Assembly: GCA_048498555.1 (NCBI GenBank)
Contig: JBEHXT010000003.1
Span: forward strand, 457,215-521,214
Length of the DNA stretch: 64,000 bases
Direction: 5' to 3'
From: Danxiaibacter sp048498555
GTDB lineage: Bacteria; Bacteroidota; Bacteroidia; Chitinophagales; Chitinophagaceae
The notes beneath the pieces are model-generated. The model ran no database searches. It saw only the letters and a list, made by a program, of their open reading frames with translations, and was not told the DNA's origin. The translations under genes and the position numbers were made by a program. Below, piece after piece: positions 17,515-27,048 of this stretch. The number at the start of each line of letters is the position of its first letter. The stretch's first letter is position 1.

Positions 17515-20052
17515 GTGAAAAAAATATACAGAGCGTTATTGTCCGTTTTTCTTTTGTCCGGCGTTTGCAACAATCTTCCCGCGCAGACGAGCTATTTTGT
17601 TGATGGTTTCCACGGTGGCATATATGGCCATTATCCTTTGTGGGTCACTAAATTTATGACAGACACATTGCAGCACTACAAAGATTGGAAAATTAACCTG
17701 GAGATTGAGCCAGAGACATGGGATACCGTGGCATTGAAGGATCCATCCAACTACGCAGCGTTTCAAAAGCTGTTGAACAACTCAGAATGCCCCGTTGAAT
17801 ATGTTAACCCTGCTTACGGGCAAAGTTATTTGTACAACATTTCAGGAGAAAGCATTATCAGGCAATTTCAGTACGGCATGCGAAAATTGAAACAACATTT
17901 TCCTTCCATCACTTTCACTACTTACTCATCAGAAGAGCCTTGCTTCACTAGTGCCCTTCCTCAAATATTGAAATCACTGGGTTTCAAATATGCCTCTTTA
18001 AAAAATCCCAATACTTGCTGGGGTGGTTATGTAAGGGCATACGGCGGGGAATCATTGAACTGGATTGGCCCTGACGGAACTTCCATCTTAACCGTGCCAC
18101 GTTATGCATCAGAGGGGTTTCAACAAAAATCTACCTGGCAAACAACTGCCTGGAACAATTCACACGAATACATTAATGCTGCCATTCAACAAGGCATTGC
18201 TGATCCGGTTGGCATGTGTCTGCAGGATGCAGGCTGGAAGAATGGCCGCTGGCTGGGAAAAAACACATCGGCAGCACGTTATACTAACTGGCGCGACTAT
18301 TTTAACCTGATAGAGAAAAAGCAAAATGTTGAAGACTGGCGCGTTTCGCAGGAAGACATACAAGTGAGCCTTGTTTGGGGATCGCAGGTATTACAACGAA
18401 TTGCTCAAGAGGTTAGGCGCGCGGAAAACAAGATTACAATGGCTGAAAAAGCCGCTGCACTTGCAAAACTTTATGCGAATGTGCCTTATCCGGAAAAAGC
18501 ATTTGACGAAGCATGGCGAACGTTGATGCTTGCACAGCATCATGATTGTTGGATTGTTCCATACAACAAGCAAAAATGGGGCACATGGACGGATAATGTA
18601 AAGGTATGGACCGGCAATACCATCTCCGTCAGTGAAAAAATTATTCAACAATCATTACAGGCACTAAACAAAACAACATCTAAACAGCAAAATATCCTTG
18701 TGTATAATGCAACTGCATTTAACAGAAACGAAATAGTTGAGGTTAAATTAACTCCTGGCACAAAACAAAACACGACTGCTTTTTCCAACAGTAATAACAC
18801 ACAGGTGGTTATCGGAAATGATTCATCCAGATCACTACTTGTTAGAATGCCTGCACCGGCATTAGGATATAGTGTACGCTCAACATCTGGCAAGCACGGA
18901 GAGCCGATGCATGCAGCCACTATTCAACGATTATCGGATGGCACCTTTGCCATGGAAACGGATTTGTATAAACTGGTTATTAATCCGGCAGAAGGCGGAC
19001 GTATTCAGCATCTCATTGCTAAAACATTGGGCGATAAGGACTTTGTAGATGCTAATAACACAAATGGTTTTAATACATTAAGAGGAAACTTCTTTACAGG
19101 GGGAGGTTTTAAAACAAGCAAAGCCACAAGCCCAAAAGTTACGATTATCGAAGACGGGCCTTTAAGGGTAGGATTGAAAATAGAAGGCACATTAGGTGCT
19201 ACTAAGTTTATCCAAACCATTCGCTTAACACAAGGTGAACAATTAATTGACTGCTCTTTGCACCTGGATTATTCCGGAAGAACCGGCATTGGTGAAGACT
19301 TTAAACAACAAGGCGGATTCAATTTGACTGATCTGCACAAGGCATTTTACAACGATACATGCAAGCTTATAGCAACATTTCCTTTAAATCTTCAGCATCA
19401 AAAAGTGTACAAAGATGCACCGCTGGATGTTACCGAAAGCAAGCTGACAAATACGTTTTACAATAGCTGGGATAGCATTAAAAACAACATCATCAACAAT
19501 TGGGTAGATGTTACAGACGATGCCAACAACTATGGAATGGCCATTTTATCCGACCATGTAACGAGTTATTCTCATGGAACAACTTTTCCGCTGGCACTTA
19601 CCATGCAATACGCGGGAGTAGGTTTGTGGGGAAGGGATTATTCTGTGGATGGGCCATCTGACATTCGCTATGCGTTACTGCCCCATAAAGGCAAATGGGA
19701 TGCAGCAGATTTAAACAATGAAACCATTAAATGGAATGAGCCTTTAACAGCATCACTCACCAATACCGCTAATAATTCATTGAAATTTATTTCACATCTT
19801 GATTCGGGTGTTGCGGTATCTGCTATGTATTATCAAGGGGATGATCTTTATGTAAGATTGGTAAACAACGGTAGCAAACAGTTAACACATAAGGTTTCTT
19901 TTAACTGCCGTGCCGATGAAGTTGATCTGGTGGAGTTGAATAATGCAGTCGCAAGGAAGATTAAAAATGAGAAAAATGAAAAAGTGGCTATTGAATGTGA
20001 AATACCAGTGTTTGGAATCAGGACAGTGAGACTGACAAGAGCGAGGATGTAA
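17515..20052 (+). CDS. GH38-type alpha-mannosidase, divergent branch
   Basis: 845 residues from a GTG start (MKKIYRALLSVFLLSG, signal ending PAQT). The N-terminal barrel shows DGFHGGIYGHYP (Asp30, His33, His39), EIEPETWD near 63-70, SSEEPCF near 138-144 and AQHHDCW near 340-345, which line up in order with the zinc-binding and nucleophile segments of GH38, although the usual HxHxDxGW opening is replaced. The middle and C-terminal parts (LYKLVINPAEGGRI, REDFKQQGG-like, DGPSDIRYALLPHKG) match the beta-rich region of alpha-mannosidases. The gene is divergent from GH2 across 236 bases (17279-17514), which should hold both promoters. Acts on alpha-mannosides, presumably in the periplasm. Confidence 0.85.
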   Translation: MKKIYRALLSVFLLSGVCNNLPAQTSYFVDGFHGGIYGHYPLWVTKFMTDTLQHYKDWKINLEIEPETWDTVALKDPSNYAAFQKLLNNSECPVEYVNPAYGQSYLYNISGESIIRQFQYGMRKLKQHFPSITFTTYSSEEPCFTSALPQILKSLGFKYASLKNPNTCWGGYVRAYGGESLNWIGPDGTSILTVPRYASEGFQQKSTWQTTAWNNSHEYINAAIQQGIADPVGMCLQDAGWKNGRWLGKNTSAARYTNWRDYFNLIEKKQNVEDWRVSQEDIQVSLVWGSQVLQRIAQEVRRAENKITMAEKAAALAKLYANVPYPEKAFDEAWRTLMLAQHHDCWIVPYNKQKWGTWTDNVKVWTGNTISVSEKIIQQSLQALNKTTSKQQNILVYNATAFNRNEIVEVKLTPGTKQNTTAFSNSNNTQVVIGNDSSRSLLVRMPAPALGYSVRSTSGKHGEPMHAATIQRLSDGTFAMETDLYKLVINPAEGGRIQHLIAKTLGDKDFVDANNTNGFNTLRGNFFTGGGFKTSKATSPKVTIIEDGPLRVGLKIEGTLGATKFIQTIRLTQGEQLIDCSLHLDYSGRTGIGEDFKQQGGFNLTDLHKAFYNDTCKLIATFPLNLQHQKVYKDAPLDVTESKLTNTFYNSWDSIKNNIINNWVDVTDDANNYGMAILSDHVTSYSHGTTFPLALTMQYAGVGLWGRDYSVDGPSDIRYALLPHKGKWDAADLNNETIKWNEPLTASLTNTANNSLKFISHLDSGVAVSAMYYQGDDLYVRLVNNGSKQLTHKVSFNCRADEVDLVELNNAVARKIKNEKNEKVAIECEIPVFGIRTVRLTRARM

Positions 20053-20225
20053 TTGAAAATTGAGAAGGAAGAAGTTTTTGAACCATATAAGGCATATAAG
20101 GGCATTGAAGAGAAGAAAGCTGTTTTAATCGTTTGTAGTTATGGGAATACGTTGATCAAAGAATGAGATTAAAGAGAATCCATGTGACAATACCGACGGA
20201 CGGATTTAAACTAATAGGGAGAGTA

Positions 20226-20265
20226 AAAAAAACAAAAGCACGGGTCTCAGTGCTTTTGTTTTTTT
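20226..20265. terminator. Bidirectional intrinsic terminator
   Basis: A 16-base stem with A-run on one side and T-run on the other (AACAAAAGCAC ... GTGCTTTTGTT) with loop GGGTCTCA. It lies between the convergent GH38 and EamA genes and is a textbook two-way terminator. The stretch before it (20053-20225) holds a short CATATAAGG double repeat and no gene. Confidence 0.88.
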
Positions 20266-20312
20266 GTGGGAAAGAGAGAGTCGGAATTCATTTTCCCGGG
20301 AAAACAGATTGC

Positions 20313-21230
20313 CTATTTTGACCTCACTTCAGTTGGTTTAAACAACAATCGCCGCTTTGGTTTGGAAATAAATCGCCATTTTATGTCCAACTCAGAAACG
20401 AGTGTGCCCAATAGAATTAATGCACCACCGATCCACAAACGCCATGACAATCCCTCGTCCAGTATCAACACCGCAGCAATGGCAGCGAACACGGGTTCAA
20501 ACAAGTAGATAATCGCCACCTTTTCCGCTTTGATATAGCGTTGTGAAAGGTTGGAAATTGTATACATGTATGCAGTAGAAAAAATGGAACAGTAAATGAT
20601 GCCTGTCCAAAATCCACCGGAAGATGGCAACCACTGCGCATTTCTGTCCACCAGTGCGATGCCAATCATGATCAATGTGCAGGTACCAAACATCGGAACG
20701 ATGGTTGGCAATATGTTGGCGCGCTCGTTATAGCGTTCTACTTTTATCAGGTAAACGGCAAAGCCGACTGCACCGATGATGGTATATAAATCGCCCACAC
20801 CGATTGTAAGGCTGGTTCTAACAGAGATGATAAACAAGCCGAGCAATGCAATCAGCGCCGCAATCCATACCTTCAGGTCGATCACACTTTTATAGAAAAC
20901 ATGTTTAAGTACCGGAATAATAATCACGCTGATGCCTGCCACGAAAGCACATTGTGAGGCGGACGTATGTTTAATGCCTAAAGTTTGGAACCAGATGCCG
21001 AATGTAAGCGGTACGGCCAGCAACATACTGTCCAGTAAAACGGATTTAGTAATCCTGCTCAGTTGTTTGTACAACACACCCGCTAATACAATTGTTGCCG
21101 CCAAAAAACGATACGCCAGGAATGTAGATTGCGATACCGTACCCATTGCCATCTTTGTAACGGGAAACGATATACCCCAAAAAGCAGTGCCCAACACCAA
21201 CAAGCCCACCATCCAAAACTTTTTATCCAT
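20313..21230 (-). CDS. EamA/DMT family membrane transporter
   Basis: 305 residues starting at MDKKFWMVGLL; eight upstream codons are probably not translated. About ten hydrophobic helices in two EamA repeats (FWGISFPVTKMAMG early; YCSIFSTAYMYTISNLSQRYI, FEPVFAAIAAVLILDEGLSW late). These inner-membrane proteins export metabolites or amino acids; the substrate is unknown. It ends a minus-strand run with two GNAT genes, all divergent from a LysR regulator. A detoxification or export role controlled by LysR is inference. Confidence 0.9.
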   Translation of the reverse strand: MDKKFWMVGLLVLGTAFWGISFPVTKMAMGTVSQSTFLAYRFLAATIVLAGVLYKQLSRITKSVLLDSMLLAVPLTFGIWFQTLGIKHTSASQCAFVAGISVIIIPVLKHVFYKSVIDLKVWIAALIALLGLFIISVRTSLTIGVGDLYTIIGAVGFAVYLIKVERYNERANILPTIVPMFGTCTLIMIGIALVDRNAQWLPSSGGFWTGIIYCSIFSTAYMYTISNLSQRYIKAEKVAIIYLFEPVFAAIAAVLILDEGLSWRLWIGGALILLGTLVSELDIKWRFISKPKRRLLFKPTEVRSK

Positions 21231-21275
21231 GCTTTCTATTTTAAAAATTATCACACATCTTTATGTGCCTTGCTA

Positions 21276-21803
21276 TTATAATAAAGTCTTCTTCATCATT
21301 AGATCGGTTTGCTCGTCGCTGCCCAATTTGAACAGGTGTTTATCGAACACCGTAAGGCCGTTTTTTTCGTAGAAACGGATCGCCTTTTGGTTGTGCTCCC
21401 AAACACCCAGCCACATAAAATCAACTTTCTTTTCACACGCTATTTCGTGCGCCTTTTCAAATAATAGTCGTCCCACTTGCTTACCATGACAGGAACTGAT
21501 CACGTAAATCCGTTCAACCTCCAACGCATTGTCGCCTTGCTTCTCAGTTTGCGCATCACCTGTGTTTAATTTTAAGTATCCAACCACTTTATCTCCTTCG
21601 TACGCGAAAAAAAATTGAGACTGCTTGTTATTCCATTCGGCGGTCAAAACCTCAAGTGATAATTTTTCCGATAGATACTTGTGCATGTCTTCCTCGCTAT
21701 TGTGCGCCGCAAAAGTTTCCGAGAACGTTTGGCGGCTGACTGATTGCAATGCCTGCATATCACCGGCTTCTACTCTTACAATAATTATGTCTTCGTTTTT
21801 CAT
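21276..21803 (-). CDS. GNAT family N-acetyltransferase (PaiA-like)
   Basis: 175 residues from ATG (two TTG codons upstream also read in frame). Acetyl-CoA pyrophosphate loop region VISSCHGKQVGRLLFEKA (about 100-117) and the C-terminal WLGVWEHNQKAIRFYEKNG motif are clear. The LGVWE segment resembles polyamine acetyltransferases of the PaiA type, but the acceptor cannot be set. It lies between a GNAT gene (16 bases upstream) and the EamA transporter and is probably co-transcribed with both. Confidence 0.88.
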   Translation of the reverse strand: MKNEDIIIVRVEAGDMQALQSVSRQTFSETFAAHNSEEDMHKYLSEKLSLEVLTAEWNNKQSQFFFAYEGDKVVGYLKLNTGDAQTEKQGDNALEVERIYVISSCHGKQVGRLLFEKAHEIACEKKVDFMWLGVWEHNQKAIRFYEKNGLTVFDKHLFKLGSDEQTDLMMKKTLL

Positions 21804-21819
21804 CAACAATCTGTTTTAA

Positions 21820-22269
21820 TTAAAGTGGCAGCGTGAAGCGGACTTTGTTTTTCCCGATGCCGCCGATCCTTTTGTAAAATTTGATGGCACGTTCATTAAA
21901 ATCCGGCGTCTGCCACTGCATATTAATACAGCCGGCTGCAATGCCCCTTGCTTTCACTTCTTCCAATAAACGTTGCCCGATACCGAAGCTTCGGTAGTCG
22001 TCTTCGAGATAGAGACAATCGAGGTAGATAAAACGGGCCGCATCCCAGGTTGAATAATCGAATGTATAAGTAGCATACCCAATTACTTCGCCTTCTACCT
22101 CCGCCACGATACAGTTCAATTGTTTATGATCTGAAAACAGCGCGGTTGCTAATCGTTCTTTTTTACCTAAGGGATCGTAAGGTGCCTGTTCATATGCTGC
22201 GTGCAAAGCACAAAGCGTTATAAGCTTAGCCATATCACGTTCTTCGCATGCTCTGATGGTGTAATCCAC
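21820..22269 (-). CDS. GNAT family N-acetyltransferase
   Basis: 149 residues starting at a GTG; there is no in-frame ATG nearby. GNAT core: VAEVEGEVIGYATYTFDYSTW, LDCLYLEDDYRSFGIGQRLLEEVKARG (acetyl-CoA loop) and NERAIKFYKRIGG. First gene of the minus-strand unit GNAT-GNAT-EamA, divergent from LysR. Acceptor unknown; diamine/polyamine-type family members look similar. Confidence 0.88.
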   Translation of the reverse strand: MDYTIRACEERDMAKLITLCALHAAYEQAPYDPLGKKERLATALFSDHKQLNCIVAEVEGEVIGYATYTFDYSTWDAARFIYLDCLYLEDDYRSFGIGQRLLEEVKARGIAAGCINMQWQTPDFNERAIKFYKRIGGIGKNKVRFTLPL

Positions 22270-22327
22270 TATGTTTATTTTCTCGGTGATCTATTGATTG
22301 TTATCTGAAGGCAAAACTAAGCGTATC

Positions 22328-22381
22328 TATGATGCTTAAAAATGCTAATTTCGATCAGAATGATGCATAAAACGCATCATT
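22328..22381. promoter_or_regulatory. Candidate LysR operator in the divergent promoter
   Basis: A perfect palindrome, arms AATGATGC (22359-22366) and GCATCATT (22374-22381) around ATAAAAC, ends 9 bases before the LysR start. A partial copy (ATGATGCTTAAAAATGCTAAT, about 22329-22349, one arm intact) lies one and a half helical turns upstream. This spacing suits a LysR-family regulator repressing itself and activating the GNAT-EamA genes. The assignment rests on position and symmetry only. Confidence 0.6.
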
Positions 22382-22390
22382 CAAGTTTGT

Positions 22391-23254
22391 ATGACAACGC
22401 AACAAATCAGCTATTTCCTGGCCCTTGCGGAAACACTTCATTTTTGGGATACGTCTTATCAACTGCATATCACGCAGTCGGCCCTAAGCAGGCAAATCAA
22501 AGCGCTGGAAGATGAGCTGCAGGTAGAACTATTTAAACGCAGCAATAGAAAAGTGGAGTTGACGGCCGCTGGTAAATTTCTGCAACAGCAATGGGCACCG
22601 CTGACGGAACAATTTCAGGCGACATTACACTATGCTCAAAAAATACATAAAGGTGAAGGTGGCAGCGTTGTCATTAATCATCCCGGCTCGATCAGCCACG
22701 ACGTGTTGCCCGATTTACTCAGCCGCATTTCGACAACGTTTCCGGAGATCAAAATAGAATTACTACAAGTAAAGCATACGGATGAATTTGTGTTGCTAAA
22801 AAATTTCAAGGTGGACCTGTGCTATAGCCGGCATTTGCACCAAGCAGATTTCTTGTCCTCCAAACTTGTCCGGCAGGATAGCCTTGCACTCGTTGTTCCG
22901 AAAGCACATCCGATCCGCAAGGTTTCGGATATCACTACAAATTCCTTAAAAGATGAACGGTTTATACTATCTACTTTAAGCACAGGAGAAGTGTATCAAA
23001 CAAAAATCGACCAGGTTTTTTCGAAGTACGGTATTGAACCCGATATCCGTTTTGAATCGGACTTCGGCTCTGTGATTCTAAGCCTGGTAGAAAAAGGGCT
23101 GGGCATTTCGATCATCCCTCTTTCCTATTCTTATTCGAATCCACCCGGCGTCCGATTTATACAAATGCCGTTTGAGGTGCCACTATATCTGCATTGGCGA
23201 AAAAATGAAGAGAATAAGGTGATTAATCATGTGATGCAGTTGGCAGTAAAATAA
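22391..23254 (+). CDS. LysR family transcriptional regulator
   Basis: 287 residues. Winged HTH at 1-60 (TTQQISYFLALAETLHF, SALSRQIKALEDELQVELFKRSNRKVELTAAG) and a two-lobe effector-binding domain (about 90-285) with GLGISIIPLSY near 240. A candidate palindromic operator lies directly before its start. Likely controls the divergent GNAT-GNAT-EamA unit; the inducer is unknown. Confidence 0.93.
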   Translation: MTTQQISYFLALAETLHFWDTSYQLHITQSALSRQIKALEDELQVELFKRSNRKVELTAAGKFLQQQWAPLTEQFQATLHYAQKIHKGEGGSVVINHPGSISHDVLPDLLSRISTTFPEIKIELLQVKHTDEFVLLKNFKVDLCYSRHLHQADFLSSKLVRQDSLALVVPKAHPIRKVSDITTNSLKDERFILSTLSTGEVYQTKIDQVFSKYGIEPDIRFESDFGSVILSLVEKGLGISIIPLSYSYSNPPGVRFIQMPFEVPLYLHWRKNEENKVINHVMQLAVK

Positions 23255-23735
23255 GTAGACGGTGAGGTTAGGATCTGACAGATTTAATGGGTAGCTATAT
23301 CTTTAGCTTTACATGAGTTACGCTAACATATTAAACAACTCAAGGTTTACTTCTGCAAATGAAAAATCTCTTAAAAAACACGATCCTTTCTGTATTCATT
23401 ACTCAAGGTATCAAAGCTTTGCACAACATGCGCTATTACAATAAAAGTGATTTCGCCGAAGGATTAAAACCAGGCTCAAATGCTTTAGGAGATCCTTTTT
23501 GTTGTTTTTTTATTTTCAATTTAACAACACACCATCAGCCGAAAAGTGGTTGACAGTACGAAGGATTTTTTATAGCTTTATCACCAAGCCTGGAATTGCT
23601 GCAATCATCAACACACCATTTATCCATCCTTATATAGTAGTTAGAATCAACGTTCAAAACAAACTGGAATAAGCATCTGCAGAAGCTTTTGTATCCTATG
23701 TTAATGAATACTTTATCAACCTAAAACTATATTAA
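23255..23735. other. Intergenic region without a supported gene
   Basis: A 64-codon frame at 23359-23553 begins MKNLLKNTILS but lacks family features, and its A+T-rich composition resembles the flanks. No clear terminator for LysR or promoter for the next gene could be named. Confidence 0.5.
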
Positions 23736-26591
23736 ATGCAAAACAATTCTACACCCGGCAATTCGCAATTCATTTCTTTAAACTTTTGGAACTCAAAACT
23801 CTTAGATCGCTGCAAAAACTTACTTACTTCATTTTTTATACTTGTATTAAGCTTTTGCTTTCAATCCGTGAGAAGCCAACCTCATGTTAGTAGCTTCTCG
23901 CCTTCTTCAGGCCTTACAGGATCTACCATAACCATTACAGGCAGCAATTTTGCACCAGCTGTCGGTGGCAACGTTGTACATGTTGGCGGTGCACGTGCTA
24001 CCGTTTTATCTGCCTCAGCCACTGAACTTAAAGTAAGAGTTCCTCGCACAAGTACTGATTTACCGATCAGCGTTACAGTCAATAATTTAACCGGGTATTC
24101 TGCAGCGCCATATACCGTTATGTTCAAAGGTGGCAATGTGATAACAACAGGTATGTTTGCGACACCTGTAAAATTTTCAGCAAACTTTGACCAACGAATT
24201 GAGGGCATATTGTCAGCTGACTTTGATGAAGATGGACTATTAGACGTCCTCGTCACCGGAAATCGTAATTCTAACTGGTACAACTACTGGTCAGTCTATC
24301 CTAACAAGAGTACACCAGGTAAGTTATCGTTCGGTCCACAAGTTATTTTCAACCGTGATTTTTCTTACGGACCCGGTGCTTTACAGTTAGCTGATTTTGA
24401 TGGCGACGGAAAGATAGACGTGTTTTATGGCGATGATGATCTGACCATTTTTAAAAACACAAGCACTCCTGGAAATGTTTCCTTTGCTCCGCCTGCCCAT
24501 TTTATTTATGATGAAAACAGCTCATGGGGTGGCTTTGGTGTTATGGCAGACGATTTAGATGGAGACGGAAAAACGGATATTTACATCTACCATCAGTATG
24601 ACCCCGGATATACCTATATGCGAAATATCAGCACTAATGGTATAATAGCATTTGCTGAACCTATTGTAATCGAAGGCATCCATAGGGAAATCACTTTGGC
24701 TGACATGAGTGGCGATGGTAAAAAGGATATAATAATTGATAGTGTAGATGGCACAACCACCTATTTGACAATACTTAAGAACACCAGTGCTAGCGGGATG
24801 CTTTCTTATGCCCAGCCATACAAAGTTGTTAGCCGTATGAATGGGTCATTTGTTGGCTTGACTGATATAACTAAAGATGGCAGATTAGACATGGCATTCC
24901 AACGTAATGATTCATTGATATTCTTTTTAAACTCAAGTCAGCAGAACAATCTTAATTTCAGCCTTGTTCAATCCGCACCTTTTAAGTATGGATTAAACAG
25001 TGCGCGTTTTATCGACTTTGACGGAGATGGTAAAAGAGAGTTGAGTGAAGTGGCTGTATGGGAAAGCCTGTCAATTTTTAAAAATACCAATACTGTTTCG
25101 AAACCAACATTTGCTGCACCAGTGGGCTTTTCAACATTATGGAATCCTACGATTTGTGACTTTGACGGGGATGGAAAACAAGATGTAGCCTTTCCAGTTG
25201 CAACTACTCAATCATGCTTCGCCATAGCATTAAACCAATCAGACACATCCTCCGGCCCTCCCACTATTGCTTCATTCTCGCCTGAAACGGGCACAGTTGA
25301 TGATACAATTACCATTCAGGGTGATAATTTCAAAGGCACATCCAATTTAACATTGGGAGGCACCGCGGTAAAATCATTCACTATTGTATCCAATAATATA
25401 ATAACCGCTGTTGTTTCAAATGGCAGTACTGGTGACGTAACTGTTACCAATAGAAAAGGCACTGCCAGCAAGAGTACATTCACGTACTCCACTGCGCCAT
25501 TTGTCAAACTTGTGAGCAATGCGCCCTCAGTTCTTTGTGAAAACAATTTTATTGAAGCTGCGGTAACGCCCGTAAATCTGCAAGGAGCTCTTGTGTATAA
25601 CTGGTATCGGAACAATATTCTGCAAGGGTCGAAATCTACGACTCTGAGCATTAGAAATGTGAAAGACAAGGACTCCGTCTGGTGCATTATAAAAGATGGA
25701 AATAATATTAACCACAAGAGCAATGTGATTGTATTTAGTGCAGGTCGTACAGCAAAACCCAATATGTACATTTCTTCCAGCGCAGGATCTGCGGTTTGTA
25801 AGGGCACGACAGTAACATTTAAAGCGATCATTACTAACGGAGACTTTTCGCCATTATACCAACAATGGACAAAAAATGGCGTGATCGTAGGCACACCGGG
25901 TAATACATATACAACCAGTGATCTACAGGATGGAGACTCTATTAGCTGCACAATTTTATCAGCACCGGCATGCACTGTTGTTCCCGTAACAGCATCTTAT
26001 AAGATGAAGGTTGATGAAAAAATACCTGCCGCACCAAGTGTTATTCACGCGCCGCTTGAAGTTTTTGCCGGGCAAACAGGCATAGTGTTTACCGTAGACC
26101 CTGTTGAAGGAGCAAGCTATTATAAATGGACATTGCCTGCAGGAGCTACGCTTACATCTGGCTATAGTACAAATTCCATTACAGTAACCTGGGGTGCAAC
26201 AACTAATGTTTTCGGTGTGAGAGCAGCAAACACATGTGGAAGCTCCAATATATTGTCCGTGCAGGTTGGAGTAAAGAACAATACCAATGCACCCATAGCC
26301 CACACAGATAATAAGGATGCTATCACGAATGATGCACTTACTTTGTCGGTTTATCCAAATCCTGCCAACAGTAACCTGACTGTTTCTTTAACAACAGTAA
26401 AAACAGGCGATTATTTTGTTGAGTTAAGAGATGCCAATGGCAAGTTGATGACCTCAAAACAGATGATGATCAACAAAGGAGGATCTAACGTCAACATAAA
26501 TGTGGCCCCATATGCAACAGGTATCTACTATATTTCTTTAAATGATAAATCGGGAAAAGTTGTGACGAAACGAGTGATGATAAGTAAGTAA
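23736..26591 (+). CDS. FG-GAP/VCBS and IPT/TIG repeat protein with type IX secretion sorting domain
   Basis: 951 residues. A signal segment near 30-47 (LTSFFILVLSFCFQSVRSQ) follows a long N-terminal region. IPT/TIG domain (about 52-130, ISSFSPSSGLTGSTITITGSNF-like), then repeated FG-GAP/VCBS units with calcium-type loops (DFDEDGLLD, DFDGDGKID, DLDGDGKTD, DMSGDGKKD, DFDGDGKQD; about 145-500), a second IPT/TIG domain (507-585), three immunoglobulin-like domains, and a C-terminal type A sorting domain (LSVYPNPANSNLTVSL ... VVTKRVMISK). It is exported by the Por system and displayed or released at the surface. Binding partner unknown. An intrinsic terminator follows at once. Confidence 0.9.
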   Translation: MQNNSTPGNSQFISLNFWNSKLLDRCKNLLTSFFILVLSFCFQSVRSQPHVSSFSPSSGLTGSTITITGSNFAPAVGGNVVHVGGARATVLSASATELKVRVPRTSTDLPISVTVNNLTGYSAAPYTVMFKGGNVITTGMFATPVKFSANFDQRIEGILSADFDEDGLLDVLVTGNRNSNWYNYWSVYPNKSTPGKLSFGPQVIFNRDFSYGPGALQLADFDGDGKIDVFYGDDDLTIFKNTSTPGNVSFAPPAHFIYDENSSWGGFGVMADDLDGDGKTDIYIYHQYDPGYTYMRNISTNGIIAFAEPIVIEGIHREITLADMSGDGKKDIIIDSVDGTTTYLTILKNTSASGMLSYAQPYKVVSRMNGSFVGLTDITKDGRLDMAFQRNDSLIFFLNSSQQNNLNFSLVQSAPFKYGLNSARFIDFDGDGKRELSEVAVWESLSIFKNTNTVSKPTFAAPVGFSTLWNPTICDFDGDGKQDVAFPVATTQSCFAIALNQSDTSSGPPTIASFSPETGTVDDTITIQGDNFKGTSNLTLGGTAVKSFTIVSNNIITAVVSNGSTGDVTVTNRKGTASKSTFTYSTAPFVKLVSNAPSVLCENNFIEAAVTPVNLQGALVYNWYRNNILQGSKSTTLSIRNVKDKDSVWCIIKDGNNINHKSNVIVFSAGRTAKPNMYISSSAGSAVCKGTTVTFKAIITNGDFSPLYQQWTKNGVIVGTPGNTYTTSDLQDGDSISCTILSAPACTVVPVTASYKMKVDEKIPAAPSVIHAPLEVFAGQTGIVFTVDPVEGASYYKWTLPAGATLTSGYSTNSITVTWGATTNVFGVRAANTCGSSNILSVQVGVKNNTNAPIAHTDNKDAITNDALTLSVYPNPANSNLTVSLTTVKTGDYFVELRDANGKLMTSKQMMINKGGSNVNINVAPYATGIYYISLNDKSGKVVTKRVMISK

Positions 26592-26600
26592 AAAGTTTTC

Positions 26601-26627
26601 GAAAGCCGCTTGAGTTGAGCGGCTTTC
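26601..26627 (+). terminator. Intrinsic terminator after the FG-GAP gene
   Basis: GAAAGCCGCT and AGCGGCTTTC form a perfect 10-bp stem with loop TGAGTTG, followed by TTGTTAATTGTTTTT. It starts 10 bases after the stop codon. Confidence 0.85.
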
Positions 26628-26749
26628 TTGTTAATTGTTTTTCTTTCTGTGCAAAGTCTTTAAAACGATCTTTTTCAAAGTTTCGCTCTAAGCTTTGGGC
26701 TAAAGATGGAGACTCTTTGCGGAGAAGTTAAAATAACAATGTAGTAGTT

Positions 26750-26905
26750 TTATGTATTTGTAGCAGTAGACGTTGCAACCTGTCTATTTCTAAGCTCTTT
26801 AACTTCTGGGAGATCCTCTATTGATGGCAGCTTTTTATTGAGTTGAATAACACAATCGTTGTATTTTGATAGCGACTCCTTGTGCTTAAGCGTTGGACTT
26901 AGCGT
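26750..26905 (-). pseudogene. C-terminal gene remnant without start codon
   Basis: A 51-codon frame, bounded upstream by TAA, reads TLSPTLKHKESLSKYNDCV, then IQLNKKLPSIEDLPEVKEL and RNRQVATSTATNT before a stop. The composition (Lys/Glu/Asn/Leu rich, amphipathic) is protein-like, yet no ATG, GTG or TTG start is available. It looks like the tail of a lost gene. Family not recognised. The chance that it is noncoding is real. Confidence 0.4.
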
Positions 26906-26982
26906 TTAGGATACGAAATAAAATTAAGTATAATTACTCAAGCCTGTGCCCTTTGTTCTATATCAGTCCGTCGAACCAAATA

Positions 26983-27025
26983 AAAAAGGTTCAGGATTTC
27001 ATTTTGAACTTCCTGAACCTTTTTA
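26983..27025 (-). terminator. Intrinsic terminator of the dehydrogenase operon
   Basis: AAAAAGGTTCAGGA and TCCTGAACCTTTTT form a 14-bp stem around TTTCATTTTGAACT-type loop. On the minus strand it lies 24 bases after the subunit-3 stop and ends in a T-run, so it terminates that operon. Confidence 0.88.
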
Positions 27026-27048
27026 TTATACAAATTTAAAACCCGGAG

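Noticed and set aside
20084..20101. CATATAAGG direct repeat
   Set aside because: Only two short copies; common simple sequence in this phylum and no sign of function.
23359..23553. 64-codon frame before the FG-GAP gene
   Set aside because: No domain, promoter or conserved features; noncoding composition.
25316..25975. 219-codon minus-strand open frame inside the FG-GAP protein gene
   Set aside because: Opposite a clearly coding region with IPT and immunoglobulin-like domains; long frame follows from codon bias.
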